64,000 nt of DNA from Pseudobythopirellula maris (GTDB lineage Bacteria > Planctomycetota > Planctomycetia > Pirellulales > Lacipirellulaceae), in assembly GCF_007859945.1 (NCBI RefSeq), contig NZ_SJPQ01000002.1, positions 198,588-262,587 on the forward strand. The letters run 5' to 3'. Shown one piece after another: positions 8,664-17,056 of the stretch (its first letter is position 1; each line of letters starts with the position of its first letter). The translations under genes were made by a program, and so were the position numbers. The notes beneath the pieces were generated by a model, which ran no database searches, was not told where the DNA came from, and was given only the letters and a program-made list of their open reading frames with translations.

Positions 8664-9012
8664 AGGTAGCTTGGCGGGGGAGCGAAAGTCGTTGGGCGAG
8701 CCGGAATATAGGCCCCCAAGGCCCCCGCAACCAGACAGCGCCCCTCGCCGAGTGGCTACGTCCTGTGCATGCGACTGCGGCTCGCCGGCACACCGCCCCT
8801 TGATCGCCGGCAAATCAAACCGCCTGTTCGCCAGCCAGGCGCCCGCTGTTCGGCGGCGCCATGGCGGCGGCGCGGCCCCATGCCTGTGGCTTTGAACCCC
8901 GGGAGAAAGGGGGGATTTGAAGCCTACGCGGCCGGGTTGTGCCGATTGGCCCAGCAATTGCCTTTGCTCTCCGTAGCTATTTCCTTCCTCCCTCTATTCA
9001 GGAGCACCGACG
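8664..9012. other. Intergenic region between divergent ROK and csbD genes
   Basis: 349 bp with no convincing gene. It must hold the promoters of both divergent genes. A GC-rich stretch with short inverted pieces (CGGCGGCGCCATGGCGGCGG at about 8854) is visible. A GGAG ribosome site sits at 9001-9004 ahead of csbD. No recognised riboswitch or tRNA. Confidence 0.5.
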
Positions 9013-9216
9013 ATGAACTGGGACCAAATTCAAGGCAAGTGGAAGCAAACCAAGGGCAACGTCAAGACACAGTGGGGCAAGCTCACCGACGACGACCTCG
9101 ACGTGATCGACGGCCAGCGCGACGTGCTGGTCGGCAAGGTTCAGGAGAAGTACGGAGTCGCCAAAGATGAGGCGGAGAGCCAAGTGTGCGATTTCGAGAA
9201 GAGCTGCAGCTGCTGA
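9013..9216 (+). CDS. CsbD-family stress protein
   Basis: 67 residues. MNWDQIQGKWKQTKGNVKTQ followed by WGKLTDDDLDVIDGQRDVLV and GKVQEKYGVAKDEAE is the full CsbD pattern: a short amphipathic helical protein induced by general stress in many bacteria, whose molecular role is unclear. The C-terminus CDFEKSCSC carries three cysteines, which is not usual for the family. A good ribosome site (GGAGCACCGACG) precedes the ATG. A Pro-rich small gene follows 34 bp downstream and may share the transcript. Confidence 0.93.
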   Translation: MNWDQIQGKWKQTKGNVKTQWGKLTDDDLDVIDGQRDVLVGKVQEKYGVAKDEAESQVCDFEKSCSC

Positions 9217-9250
9217 GAACCGGCCCTTCCCCAATAACGAAAGCGGAACG

Positions 9251-9454
9251 ATGAAGTCGCCAACGATGGACAGCCCGCCGAGTCAGGGGGTCGGTCCCGA
9301 GCAAACGCCGTCGCAACCGCCGACTCCCGGCCCGCCGAACCCCGGCGACCCGCCGCAGCCGCCGCCGTTGCAAGACCCACCCCCGAGCGATCCGGCGCCC
9401 ACAACGCCCGACCCGGTCAAGCCGCAAGGCGATGGCCAACGGGCATGGGACTAG
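9251..9454 (+). CDS. Small proline-rich protein
   Basis: 67 residues, about 40% proline (for example PPTPGPPNPGDPPQPPPLQD), no signal peptide or membrane segment. It starts at the ATG at 9251 (MKSPTMDSPPSQGVGPEQTP), 34 bp after csbD, and is closed by a bidirectional terminator at 9479-9506. Similar short Pro-rich proteins occur in Pirellulales genomes near stress genes, but I know no function. Codon use agrees with a real gene, but compositional bias means a chance frame cannot be excluded. Confidence 0.55.
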   Translation: MKSPTMDSPPSQGVGPEQTPSQPPTPGPPNPGDPPQPPPLQDPPPSDPAPTTPDPVKPQGDGQRAWD

Positions 9455-9478
9455 TGAGGCAACATCGACTTAAAAAAG

Positions 9479-9506
9479 AAAGCCGCCGGCGAACGCCGGC
9501 GGCTTT
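9479..9506. terminator. Bidirectional terminator between Pro-rich and PEP-CTERM genes
   Basis: A 13-bp perfect stem (AAAGCCGCCGGCG, 2-nt loop, CGCCGGCGGCTTT). The A6 run at 9472-9477 gives a T6 tail on the minus strand for the PEP-CTERM gene; on the plus strand only a TTT end is present. Confidence 0.85.
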
Positions 9507-9535
9507 CATTGTAGGCACAGTTTGCGCCGGTCGGA

Positions 9536-10390
9536 TCAGCCGCGGCGACGCGTGGTCATCAAGCCGAGGCTGGTGAGGCAACCCGCCAAGCAAAGCGCCA
9601 GCGAAGGCTCGGGGATGACGCCGCCCGAGGCGGCTTGGAAGTCATACATCACGTCGACGCCGGTATCGCTCGAGAGCATCACGTCATCGAAGTAGCCGGC
9701 CTGACCCTGGTTGTAAGTTCCCACACCGACCGCGATCGACACCACACGGGCGGCGGCGAAGTCGACGGCGTCGGCTGTGGCGAGGGCGACCGCCCAGTCC
9801 GCCAGGGTGCGGTACGGCGGGCCGCCTGCACCGTTGGGCAACTCGAACCCGCCCGTCCACCACCAAAGACCACTGTCGCTAAGGACAGTCACGTCCTGCC
9901 AGGCGTCGGCGGTAGGATTGCCGGGCACGTTCAGGTAGGGCTCGTAGACCAGTTGGCCGTAATTATCGCCGGTCCCACCGGCGGCGTAGATACCGAGCTT
10001 GATCGAGGGCGCCGCCGCGGCGTTGCCGCCGGCAACCGTCGCCTTGTGGTAGGAGTAGGCGACCGTGGCGGAATTGAGCAGCGTCGCCGCGTCGCCAAAG
10101 TCGTTGTAGGTCGCGACCTCGGCCTTGTCGTCGTTGCTAAAGCCCGTGGTGAGCAGGGCGGCGCCGGTCGGCAGCGGCTGGTTGGTTTCCAGGTCTCCAC
10201 CCACGCCGGTCAGGTCGACGATCGACGCCGTGCCGGCTGCTCGCACGTCGGACGCGTACCAGACATCGGGCGTGGTCGTGAGGCTCGCCGGCTCAAAGCT
10301 GTTGACCTCCACCGCCGCTTGCAGAGGACCGCCCGCAAGGGCCGCAGCGGCTAGCAAAGCGACTAAGCGCCCACGCGATATGTAGCTCAT
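9536..10390 (-). CDS. PEP-CTERM sorting-signal exoprotein
   Basis: 284 residues. N-terminal Sec signal peptide (MSYISRGRLVALLAAAALAG, cleavage near LQA). The middle is a hydrophilic, Gly/Ala/Thr-rich beta-type domain of unknown family. The C-terminus is a clear PEP-CTERM signal: VIPEPSLALCLAGCLTSLGL followed by MTTRRRG, that is Pro-Glu-Pro, hydrophobic helix and basic end. Such proteins are exported and processed by an exosortase, often associated with exopolysaccharide. No exosortase is in the window, but a PEP-CTERM-type CAAX protease is encoded at 16232. The gene is transcribed alone. Confidence 0.85.
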   Translation of the reverse strand: MSYISRGRLVALLAAAALAGGPLQAAVEVNSFEPASLTTTPDVWYASDVRAAGTASIVDLTGVGGDLETNQPLPTGAALLTTGFSNDDKAEVATYNDFGDAATLLNSATVAYSYHKATVAGGNAAAAPSIKLGIYAAGGTGDNYGQLVYEPYLNVPGNPTADAWQDVTVLSDSGLWWWTGGFELPNGAGGPPYRTLADWAVALATADAVDFAAARVVSIAVGVGTYNQGQAGYFDDVMLSSDTGVDVMYDFQAASGGVIPEPSLALCLAGCLTSLGLMTTRRRG

Positions 10391-10759
10391 GATGTTCTTT
10401 CCGAATGAGAATGCTCAGGCACGGCGCCGACTGACGGGCGACAGGCCGCGATGAGATCGACCAGTTGCGAAGCGTTCAGCCCAGGGAGCGTCATATACAC
10501 CCCAGACCTCCCCTTTTGTAGTTTCCCGCAAAGCCAACCGCAACCGTTTAGAAGCAAGAAGAGAAGGACTAAACGCCCGTCATACTGCAGGGCGTACGAG
10601 GGGTTTACGCCGCCCTCGTGTTGGGCAGCTGGCATGAGAAACACAGAAACTGTGTCGCTGCATGCGTTTAGATCGCACTACCGCTAGCCGTAGCGTTGTT
10701 TTCGCCATATCGACGTCGAGTCACACCGCCACACACGCTACGCATCCGTGCGATTCGCA
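10391..10759. other. Intergenic region without recognised gene
   Basis: 369 bp between the PEP-CTERM gene start and the VOC gene stop, both minus strand. It is less GC-rich than its surroundings and should contain the promoter of the PEP-CTERM gene. An 85-residue minus-strand frame (10387-10644) overlaps the PEP-CTERM start and lacks any recognisable feature. No terminator hairpin with a T run was found for the VOC gene. Confidence 0.45.
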
Positions 10760-11146
10760 CTAAACCATCGGCTCGGCGCGACAGCAGAGCTGGATCGCCA
10801 TTCCCCAGGGGTCGCGGAGCATGGCGACCTCGTCGCCGCTGGGCAGGGATTCGTGGGGCAGGGCGACCGTGGCGCCCGCCGCCACGAGCCGCTCGACGGT
10901 TGCTCCCAGGTCCTCGCAGACGAAGGCCAAGTGCGTAGCAAGCGGGTCCATCGCCGCGTAGTCGGGCGTCGTGACCTTCGGGTTGTTGTAGACCTCGATC
11001 ATCACGGCCCCGGTCTCATCGGCCAGGAACCGGCACGGCACGGGGGCGTCTTGGCTGCGAGCCACGGTGAAACCGAGGTGCTCGCAGTACCACTCGCCCA
11101 AGGCGGCGGGGTCCGGGACTTGGTAGGCGACGTGCTCGATCTTCAT
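10760..11146 (-). CDS. VOC-family (glyoxalase/bleomycin-resistance fold) protein
   Basis: 128 residues, one vicinal-oxygen-chelate module of two beta-alpha-beta-beta-beta halves. It starts at the ATG at 11146 (MKIEHVAYQVPDPAALGEWY). His5 (in IEHVAYQV), His in ATHLAFVCED and a Glu in AVMIEVYNN are the usual metal-ligand positions. The C-terminal LRDPWGMAIQLC is the typical end of the fold (RDPxGxxIEL). The substrate cannot be told from sequence; members include glyoxalases, dioxygenases and resistance proteins. It follows the DUF1080 gene on the same strand by 121 bp and might be co-transcribed. Confidence 0.88.
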   Translation of the reverse strand: MKIEHVAYQVPDPAALGEWYCEHLGFTVARSQDAPVPCRFLADETGAVMIEVYNNPKVTTPDYAAMDPLATHLAFVCEDLGATVERLVAAGATVALPHESLPSGDEVAMLRDPWGMAIQLCCRAEPMV

Positions 11147-11267
11147 TGTGAATCCGTTCTGTTGATTTCCTGTTGCAGCAACCGAGACGCAACGCCGCGA
11201 GGCGGTCACCCTGTAGCGTAAGACGATCGCTCGCAGACGCAAAGACGCCGAACGCGGCTCGCAAGCG

Positions 11268-11999
11268 TCAGCGGAGGTCGTGCGCTTCGAGCGGAAGGAC
11301 CCGCATGCCGCGGTACCAAACTCGCGCGCCGTGCTGCTGCAAGGCGATGCGGCCTCGGGGGCTCTGAGCAAATCGCTCCCATGCGGCGAACTTCGTCTCG
11401 GCCACTCGGGATCTCCAATCGTCCGAACCGATCGTTGCCTCGGCGACCAACTGGTCATTGACCCAATGCCGAACGTGGCCGTTCGAGATCATGATGCGGG
11501 CGGTGTTCCATTCGCCGGCCGGGTTGGCTGCGTCGGCAGTAGGTGGGTAGAGGCCATAGATCGCGCCCGCGCTGTGGCGACTCTCCAGGTCGACAATACC
11601 GTTGTTGTCGAGCACCTGGTACTCGGGCCCGGTGTGATAGGTCGCGTCGCCTTTCTCGGTCACACGATAAAGCACGCCGCTGTTGCCCGCCGGAGTGATC
11701 TTCCACTCGAATCGCAGGTCGAAGTCGCCGAACTCGTCGCGCGTGACGAGGTCGACCCCGGCTTGGCCATCGGTTGTGATGACGCTTTGCGGGTCGATCG
11801 ACCAGCTCTCGGGGAACTCCTCCTGCCGATAGCCACGCCAAACGCTGGGCGAACCGAGATCGATCCACCCCGGGTCCGTCGGCTCGCCCGTGGCCGCAGA
11901 CCCGGCGGAGGAAAGTGCGGCGATTGCGAGCAGCAAATTGAAACGCAATGCGAAACGTCGGATCACGGCGGGCTCGATCGTGGCTAGGCAAGGGGGCAA
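11268..11999 (-). CDS. Secreted DUF1080 (3-keto-disaccharide hydrolase-like) protein
   Basis: 243 residues. Signal peptide with hydrophobic core LNLLLAIAALSSAGSAATG-like at about residues 21-38. The rest is one DUF1080 concanavalin-type beta-sandwich: DEFGDFDLRFEWKI, AGNSGVLYRV, GPEYQVLDN, HSAGAIYGLYPP, GEWNTARIMISNGHVRHWVN and a final GARVWYRGMRVLPL. DUF1080 domains occur in 3-keto-glycoside hydrolases and related secreted proteins, and are strongly expanded in planctomycetes. The protein probably acts on carbohydrates in periplasm or outside. No lipobox is evident. Confidence 0.88.
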   Translation of the reverse strand: MPPCLATIEPAVIRRFALRFNLLLAIAALSSAGSAATGEPTDPGWIDLGSPSVWRGYRQEEFPESWSIDPQSVITTDGQAGVDLVTRDEFGDFDLRFEWKITPAGNSGVLYRVTEKGDATYHTGPEYQVLDNNGIVDLESRHSAGAIYGLYPPTADAANPAGEWNTARIMISNGHVRHWVNDQLVAEATIGSDDWRSRVAETKFAAWERFAQSPRGRIALQQHGARVWYRGMRVLPLEAHDLR

Positions 12000-12105
12000 A
12001 TCGGCAACCCGTTTATCGTAGGGCCTTTAGCCGGGAGGGCCCAACCCCGCGGGTCGCTGGTCATGCTCTGTATCCATCAACCTGCGTCCCTCGATCAGCG
12101 GCTTA

Positions 12106-13431
12106 TCAATCCGCCGCGAGACTCACCCGCACCAGCTCGCGGTCGTTGCGGGCGAAGACGGCTCGGTCGGCGAAGGCCGGGTGGCTCCACACCACCGGGC
12201 GCCCAAAAGCCTCGCCCGCCGGCTCGAGCAGCCGCGTGCTGCCGAGCTTCTCGTAGCCCTCGGGCGAGAGACAGACGAGCGACAAGTCGCCCGTCTCGCT
12301 GGCGAGCCAATAGCGGTCGGTCTCGCCTTGGCGAACCAGGAAGACCGTGCCGTGCCGCGCGCGGCGGTCGTCGCCCACGGTGAACTCGGTTGTCTCCCAC
12401 AGCCGCTCGCCCGTGGCTATGTCGACGGCGATCAGCGCGCTGTCGTTGGCGTCGACGCCGTAGATCGCTTCGCCGTCGCTGATGGGTGAGGAGTTCGCGC
12501 ACGAGATCGAGGTCTTCGGCTTGCCGGCCCACAGCACCTCGGCCTCGCCGCCTGCCGCAGCGGGCGGGCGTAAGAAGACCGACACGCCGCCGTAGCCGCT
12601 GACAAACAGCCGGTCGCCCACGGGCAGCGGCGAAGCGATCGACATGCCGTAACTCGGCTTGATCGGCACGCTCCAGAGCGTTTCGCCCGTGTCGGGCGTG
12701 AGGCCGACGATCGCCTCGGGATGGAAGATGACCAGTTCGCCATCGATCAGGCTCGGCGGGCAGTAGCCCGGCTCGTAAGCCGACAAGGCGCTCCAGCGCT
12801 GCTCACCCGTCTTCTTATCGAATGCGACGACAGTGGTCCCGTCGCCGCCGATCATCGCGACCAGCAGGTCACCCACGACGAGGGGCGCCGCCGAATGGCC
12901 CCAGATCGGGGTCTCGACGCCGTAGTCGTCCTTCGTGCTCTTGGACCAAACGAGCTCGCCGTTGTCCGTGCGTAAGCAATGCAGGTCGCCCTCGGCCCCG
13001 AGTGTGTACACAAGATCGCCATCCACGGTGGGCGTCGCCCGCGGCCCGGCGGGGAACGACACCAGGTAGGGCCGATCGTACTCGTGCCGCCAAAGCTCCT
13101 TGCCGCTCGTGGCGTCGAGGCAGCGGAGCCGCTCGATCCCCTCCAGAGCGTCGCGGCCGCCGGCGTTGTTGGTGATCTCGCCCGAGCGTTTGTCGTACTC
13201 GAACAGGAAGACCTTGCCGCCGGCCACGGCGGGGCCGGCGTAGCCGAGCCCGCACGGCACGCTCCAAGCGGGAGTGAGCTTCCCCTCGGGCAAGCTCTCG
13301 CGAACGCCGCTCTCACGCCACACGCCGTCGTCCTGCGGACCACGCCACCGCGGCCAGTCGTCGGCGCACGCGACCGATGTGGCGAGCGCAAGAAGGGTCC
13401 AACAACCGATTGTGGATGAAAGCAGCTTCAT
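12106..13431 (-). CDS. Secreted PQQ-type beta-propeller protein
   Basis: 441 residues from the ATG at 13431 (MKLLSSTIGCWTLLALATSV), which opens a signal peptide ending near SVACA; an earlier ATG at 13449 would add six residues. The mature protein begins DDWPRWRGPQDDGVW, the typical start of planctomycete outer-membrane-assembly-like (PQQ_2) propellers. Blade repeats are visible as LRCLDATSGKELWRHEYD, LHCLRTDNGELVWSKSTKD, VVAFDKKTGEQRWSALSAY, IVGLTPDTGETLWSVPIK and IAVDIATGERLWETTEF. There are no dehydrogenase active-site motifs, so it is probably a scaffold or binding protein rather than a quinoprotein enzyme. Confidence 0.88.
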   Translation of the reverse strand: MKLLSSTIGCWTLLALATSVACADDWPRWRGPQDDGVWRESGVRESLPEGKLTPAWSVPCGLGYAGPAVAGGKVFLFEYDKRSGEITNNAGGRDALEGIERLRCLDATSGKELWRHEYDRPYLVSFPAGPRATPTVDGDLVYTLGAEGDLHCLRTDNGELVWSKSTKDDYGVETPIWGHSAAPLVVGDLLVAMIGGDGTTVVAFDKKTGEQRWSALSAYEPGYCPPSLIDGELVIFHPEAIVGLTPDTGETLWSVPIKPSYGMSIASPLPVGDRLFVSGYGGVSVFLRPPAAAGGEAEVLWAGKPKTSISCANSSPISDGEAIYGVDANDSALIAVDIATGERLWETTEFTVGDDRRARHGTVFLVRQGETDRYWLASETGDLSLVCLSPEGYEKLGSTRLLEPAGEAFGRPVVWSHPAFADRAVFARNDRELVRVSLAAD

Positions 13432-13502
13432 GGCGAGAGGATCCAGCAAGGGCGTGGCTTAGTAACTGCCGAATTGTACGCGCTCAACCAGAATGCGCAT
13501 AC

Positions 13503-13538
13503 AAAAAGTCGGCCCCAACCACAGGTTGGGGCCGACTT
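13503..13538 (-). terminator. Rho-independent terminator of fusA
   Basis: A perfect 15-bp stem (arms 13506-13520 and 13524-13538, loop ACA) with an A5 run at 13503-13507 that gives a T tail on the minus strand. It is 43 bp past the fusA stop. Confidence 0.85.
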
Positions 13539-13580
13539 GTGCGATCTAATCCACGTTGCCGGCTGCCGAAGAGGTTCCGA

Positions 13581-15677
13581 TCAGGCGGGCTGCAATTCCT
13601 TCTTACGCTCCTCGACAATCTCGGACTGGATGTTCGACGGCACGGGCGAGTACTTGGCGAACTCCATCGAGAAGGTGCCCTGCCCCTGCGTCTGGCTGCG
13701 GAGGTCGTTCGAGTAACCGAACGTCTCGGCGAGCGGCACCTCGGCGATGATGACCGTCACGCCGCTGTTGGTCTCGGTCTCGACGATCATGCCGCGCTTC
13801 GAGCTGACCTGGCCGACAACCGAGCCCTGGAAGTCCTCGGGGCACTCGACTTCCATCTTCATGATCGGTTCGAGAAGCACCGGCTTCATGCGATTGAAAT
13901 GCTCGCGGAAGCACTCGCGGGCCGTGAGCTTGAAGGCCATGTCACTCGAGTCGACGTCGTGGTACGAGCCGTCGTGCAACTCGACCGTGAGGCCGACGAC
14001 CGGGTAACCGGCCACCGGGCCCTTGCTCATCATCTCCTCGAAGCCCTTGCGGACGGCCGGGATGAATTCCTTCGGGATGCGGCCGCCGGTCACCTTGTCG
14101 ATGAAGAAGAACTCGGCGTCCTCGGCCTCTTCGCGGTCCTCGTCGGTCATCGGACGCATGACGCCGACGATGTGGCCGTACTGGCCCGAGCCGCCCGACT
14201 GCTTCTTGCGTTTGTGATCGAACTCGAACGCCTGCTGGCCGCTCTCGCGGTAGCTGACCTTCGGGGCGCCGACCTGCACATCGACGCCGTACTCGCGGCG
14301 GATTCGCTCGACGTAGACTTCCAGGTGCAGCTCGCCCATGCCGGCGATGATCGTCTCGTTGGTCTCTTCGTCGGTGGAGACGTGGAACGTCGGGTCTTCC
14401 TTGCGGAACCGCTGCAGCGCCTTGCTGAGCTTGTCGGCGTTGTCCCGACTTTGCGGCTCGATCGACATCTTGATCACCGGGTCGGCGACGAAGATGTTCT
14501 CCAGCGTGCAGAAGTTGGGCTCGTCGCAGTAGGTGTCGCCGGAGGCGCAGTCGATGCCCATCACGGCGACGATGTCGCCAGCCTCGCCAACGCTGACCTC
14601 TTCGCGCTTGTCCGAGTGCATCTTGACGATGCGGCTGAAGCGTTCCTTGCGGCCGCTCCGCTGGTTGAAGTAGGTGCCGCCCTTCTCGATCTTGCCCTGG
14701 TAGATGCGGGTGTAAGTGAGCTGGCCGTACTCGTCGTCGGTGATCTTGAAGCCCATCGCGACGAGCGGGTCCTTGACGTCCGACGAGAGAATGATCGGCT
14801 CGCCCGTCTCGACATTGGCCCCTTTGTTCTCAACCTCGGTCGGCGCCGGCAGGTAGCGGGCCACGGCGTCCAGCAGCGGCTGGACCGACTTGTTCTTGTA
14901 GGCCGACCCCATGAAGACGGGCGTGAACGACTGGTTGATCACCGCGTCGCGAACGATCTTGTGGATCTCTTCGGCGGAGATCTCTTCCTCGCCGAGCATC
15001 TTCTCCATCAGCGCGTCGTTGTACATCGAGATCGCCTCGAGCATGTCGTGGCGGTACTCCTCGGCCTGAGCTTGCAAGTCGGCGGGAATCTCCTCGACCC
15101 GGACCTTCTCGCCATTCTCGCCGTCGTTGTAGTAGGCCTTCATCTCGACCAGATCGACCACCCCGTTGAAGGTGTCTTCCTTGCCGATCGGCAGTTGGAA
15201 CAGCACGGCGTCGGCGCCGAGCTTCTCGCGGACCTGCTTGACCACGCTGAAGGGGTCGGCGCCGGTGCGGTCCATCTTGTTGATGAACGCCAAGCGGGGA
15301 ACGTTGTAACGCTTCATCTGACGGTCAACGGTCATCGACTGCGACTGCACGCCGCCCACGGAGCAGAGCACCAAGATGGCGCCGTCGAGCACGCGGAGGC
15401 TACGCTCTACTTCGACAGTGAAGTCGACGTGGCCGGGCGTATCGATCAGGTTGATGTCGAACTCGTTCCACTTCAGGTACGTGGCGGCCGAGGCGATCGT
15501 GATGCCGCGCTCCTTCTCCAGCTCCATGTTGTCCATGACGGCGCCGTCGCCGCCGCCGCGGACGTCTTCGATCTTGTGGATGCGGCCGGCGTAGAACAGG
15601 ATCCGCTCGCTCAGCGTGGTCTTGCCCGAGTCGATGTGAGCCGAGATGCCGATGTTGCGGACGTTCTTAAGGTTCAT
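13581..15677 (-). CDS. fusA: Elongation factor G, mitochondrial/spd-EFG1 type
   Basis: 698 residues from the ATG at 15677 (MNLKNVRNIGISAHIDSGKT). The frame is open further upstream but that part is unlike EF-G. It is a translocation GTPase. G1 is AHIDSGKTT (13-21), G3 DTPGH (79-83), G4 NKMD (133-136), and the switch carries RGITIASAATY. The serine in HIDSGKTT, the sequence CSVGGVQSQSMTVDRQMKRY and the block GRIHKIEDV-GG are those of mitochondrial EF-G1 and of the spirochaete/planctomycete/deltaproteobacterial spdEFG1 group rather than the canonical HIDAGKTT form. Domain IV (SGGSGQYGHIVGVM) is present, so it should translocate. It is not next to rpsL/rpsG/tuf, unlike the str-operon fusA. Confidence 0.93.
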   Translation of the reverse strand: MNLKNVRNIGISAHIDSGKTTLSERILFYAGRIHKIEDVRGGGDGAVMDNMELEKERGITIASAATYLKWNEFDINLIDTPGHVDFTVEVERSLRVLDGAILVLCSVGGVQSQSMTVDRQMKRYNVPRLAFINKMDRTGADPFSVVKQVREKLGADAVLFQLPIGKEDTFNGVVDLVEMKAYYNDGENGEKVRVEEIPADLQAQAEEYRHDMLEAISMYNDALMEKMLGEEEISAEEIHKIVRDAVINQSFTPVFMGSAYKNKSVQPLLDAVARYLPAPTEVENKGANVETGEPIILSSDVKDPLVAMGFKITDDEYGQLTYTRIYQGKIEKGGTYFNQRSGRKERFSRIVKMHSDKREEVSVGEAGDIVAVMGIDCASGDTYCDEPNFCTLENIFVADPVIKMSIEPQSRDNADKLSKALQRFRKEDPTFHVSTDEETNETIIAGMGELHLEVYVERIRREYGVDVQVGAPKVSYRESGQQAFEFDHKRKKQSGGSGQYGHIVGVMRPMTDEDREEAEDAEFFFIDKVTGGRIPKEFIPAVRKGFEEMMSKGPVAGYPVVGLTVELHDGSYHDVDSSDMAFKLTARECFREHFNRMKPVLLEPIMKMEVECPEDFQGSVVGQVSSKRGMIVETETNSGVTVIIAEVPLAETFGYSNDLRSQTQGQGTFSMEFAKYSPVPSNIQSEIVEERKKELQPA

Positions 15678-15950
15678 GGTCGTTGCCCTGGGACCGCCAG
15701 CACGCTTCGAGAGCCTGCGGCGGCCGCAATGATGAAGGGTTTCGTGGGTGGGCCTGGGATCGGGGGTTGCCGAACCGTGGCTGGGGAAAGGGTGGGGGCG
15801 CTGCGGGGCTGTGTGGCCGAAGCCACTTCGCCCAGCCCACGCTGGCGTGGTCGCGCGAAGCCTGCACTTTACTGGGTTCCCCCTACGGGGGATAGGGGTT
15901 TGGCAGCCAAAGCGGCCGGTCAATGTATCGATTTCCCGCGTCGAGCAACA

Positions 15951-16040
15951 GGCGAGCCGGAGGGCGTAAGCCCCCGGAGGGGGAGCCTGGGGGAGCCTAG
16001 TACCCGGCCCACCCCGGGGGCTTACGCCCCGCGGCTCGCC
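15951..16040 (+). repeat. Inverted-repeat pair, GGCGAGCC family, in the fusA/CAAX-protease divergent spacer
   Basis: Arms 15951-15977 (GGCGAGCCGGAGGGCGTAAG start) and 16014-16040 are inverted copies matching in 25 of 27 positions. This is the same family as 7542-7633 and 22348-22453. The remaining spacer (15678-15950 and 16041-16231) has no gene I can support and should contain the two divergent promoters. Confidence 0.85.
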
Positions 16041-16231
16041 TTTTTGTGCTCGCTAGGCCGGAATCGGTCGCCCCAGGCGGCAAACGATGGCGCCGACGGC
16101 TTGTCTGGCGAAATGGCTCTGCCCTCCTGGGCCGAGGCGGCGGTTTGGGTGGCGTTTGTGCTTCGGATCGCGTAAACCTTTTGTTCTCTTGGGTTTCCGC
16201 CGCTTCTTGTCCCTCTAGTCCGCTCCCCCAC

Positions 16232-17056
16232 ATGACGCACGACAACCAGCCCAACCGGCCGGCCGACGCTCTCGGCGATCAAGGCCTCTACGATGACACG
16301 CCGCTGCCGCGGCGGTTCGCCGCTTATCCCTGGCTGCCGTTCGTGCTGCCGATGGCGGTCTACATGGTGCTCAGCAGCTTCGAGCCGGGGCAGCCCGAGC
16401 CGGGCATCGAACAAACGCCCAACTCGCTGGGCCTCACGTATGAGGACTACCCGCTCGCCTACACGGTAAAGATTGCGATCACCGTGGGAGTTCTAGCGTG
16501 GTGTTGGCCGGCTTACCGGCACTGGCCGCTGCGGGTTTCGCCCTTGGCCATCGGTGTGGGGGTCGTGGGCGTGGTGCTGTGGATCGGCATTTGCCGATTG
16601 GGCGTTGAAGATCAGCTCGTCAGCTGGCTGGGAGAAGAGAACCCCCTGGTCGTCTTGCTGGGCCTGGGAGCACGACCCTCCTACAACCCGTTCGAACAGC
16701 TCGGCCACGCCCCGATGCTAGCCTGGGCGTTTCTGGTCGTGCGATTCTTTGGGCTGTCGCTCGTGGTGCCGGTCTTCGAAGAAGCCCTAATCCGCGGCTG
16801 GCTCATGCGCAATGTCGTGAGCCCCGAGTTCTGGCGCGTGGCGTTCGGACGGGTCACGGCCGCCGCGGTCGCTTGGGGCATTTTATTCCCCACGCTTTAC
16901 CACCCCGAAAAGCTAGCCGCCTTGGTGTGGTTTGCTTTGATCACTTGGCTGATGGTCCGAACACGCAACTTCTGGGACTGCGTCGCGGCGCACGCGGTGA
17001 CCAATTTCTTGCTCGGCATTTATGTCGTCACCACGGGCAGTTGGGAATTGTGGTGA
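16232..17056 (+). CDS. CAAX prenyl protease-related protein of the PEP-CTERM-associated type
   Basis: 274 residues from the ATG at 16232 (MTHDNQPNRPADALGDQGLY). About six to eight membrane helices. The CPBP active-site blocks are VVPVFEEALIRGWLMRNVV (Glu-Glu plus Arg) and HAVTNFLLGIYVVTTGSWEL (His, Asn); a further helix carries AAVAWGILFPTLYHPEKLAA. The motif order, the central block ARPSYNPFEQLG and the ending GIYVVTTGSWELW match the family described as CAAX prenyl protease-related and co-occurring with exosortase/PEP-CTERM systems. It is an inner-membrane protein; a role in maturing or clearing exported proteins is inferred. The neighbouring LuxR array starts 430 bp downstream on the same strand. 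Confidence 0.85.
   Translation: MTHDNQPNRPADALGDQGLYDDTPLPRRFAAYPWLPFVLPMAVYMVLSSFEPGQPEPGIEQTPNSLGLTYEDYPLAYTVKIAITVGVLAWCWPAYRHWPLRVSPLAIGVGVVGVVLWIGICRLGVEDQLVSWLGEENPLVVLLGLGARPSYNPFEQLGHAPMLAWAFLVVRFFGLSLVVPVFEEALIRGWLMRNVVSPEFWRVAFGRVTAAAVAWGILFPTLYHPEKLAALVWFALITWLMVRTRNFWDCVAAHAVTNFLLGIYVVTTGSWELW

Noticed and set aside
10387-10644. Minus-strand 85-residue frame upstream of the PEP-CTERM gene
   Set aside because: Overlaps the PEP-CTERM start, no ribosome site, no homology and lower codon quality.
13377-16175. Plus-strand open frame of 932 codons opposite fusA
   Set aside because: It is the antisense of a clear EF-G gene; in high-GC DNA the opposite strand often stays open. Composition is Leu/Asp/Val/Arg-rich without any domain.
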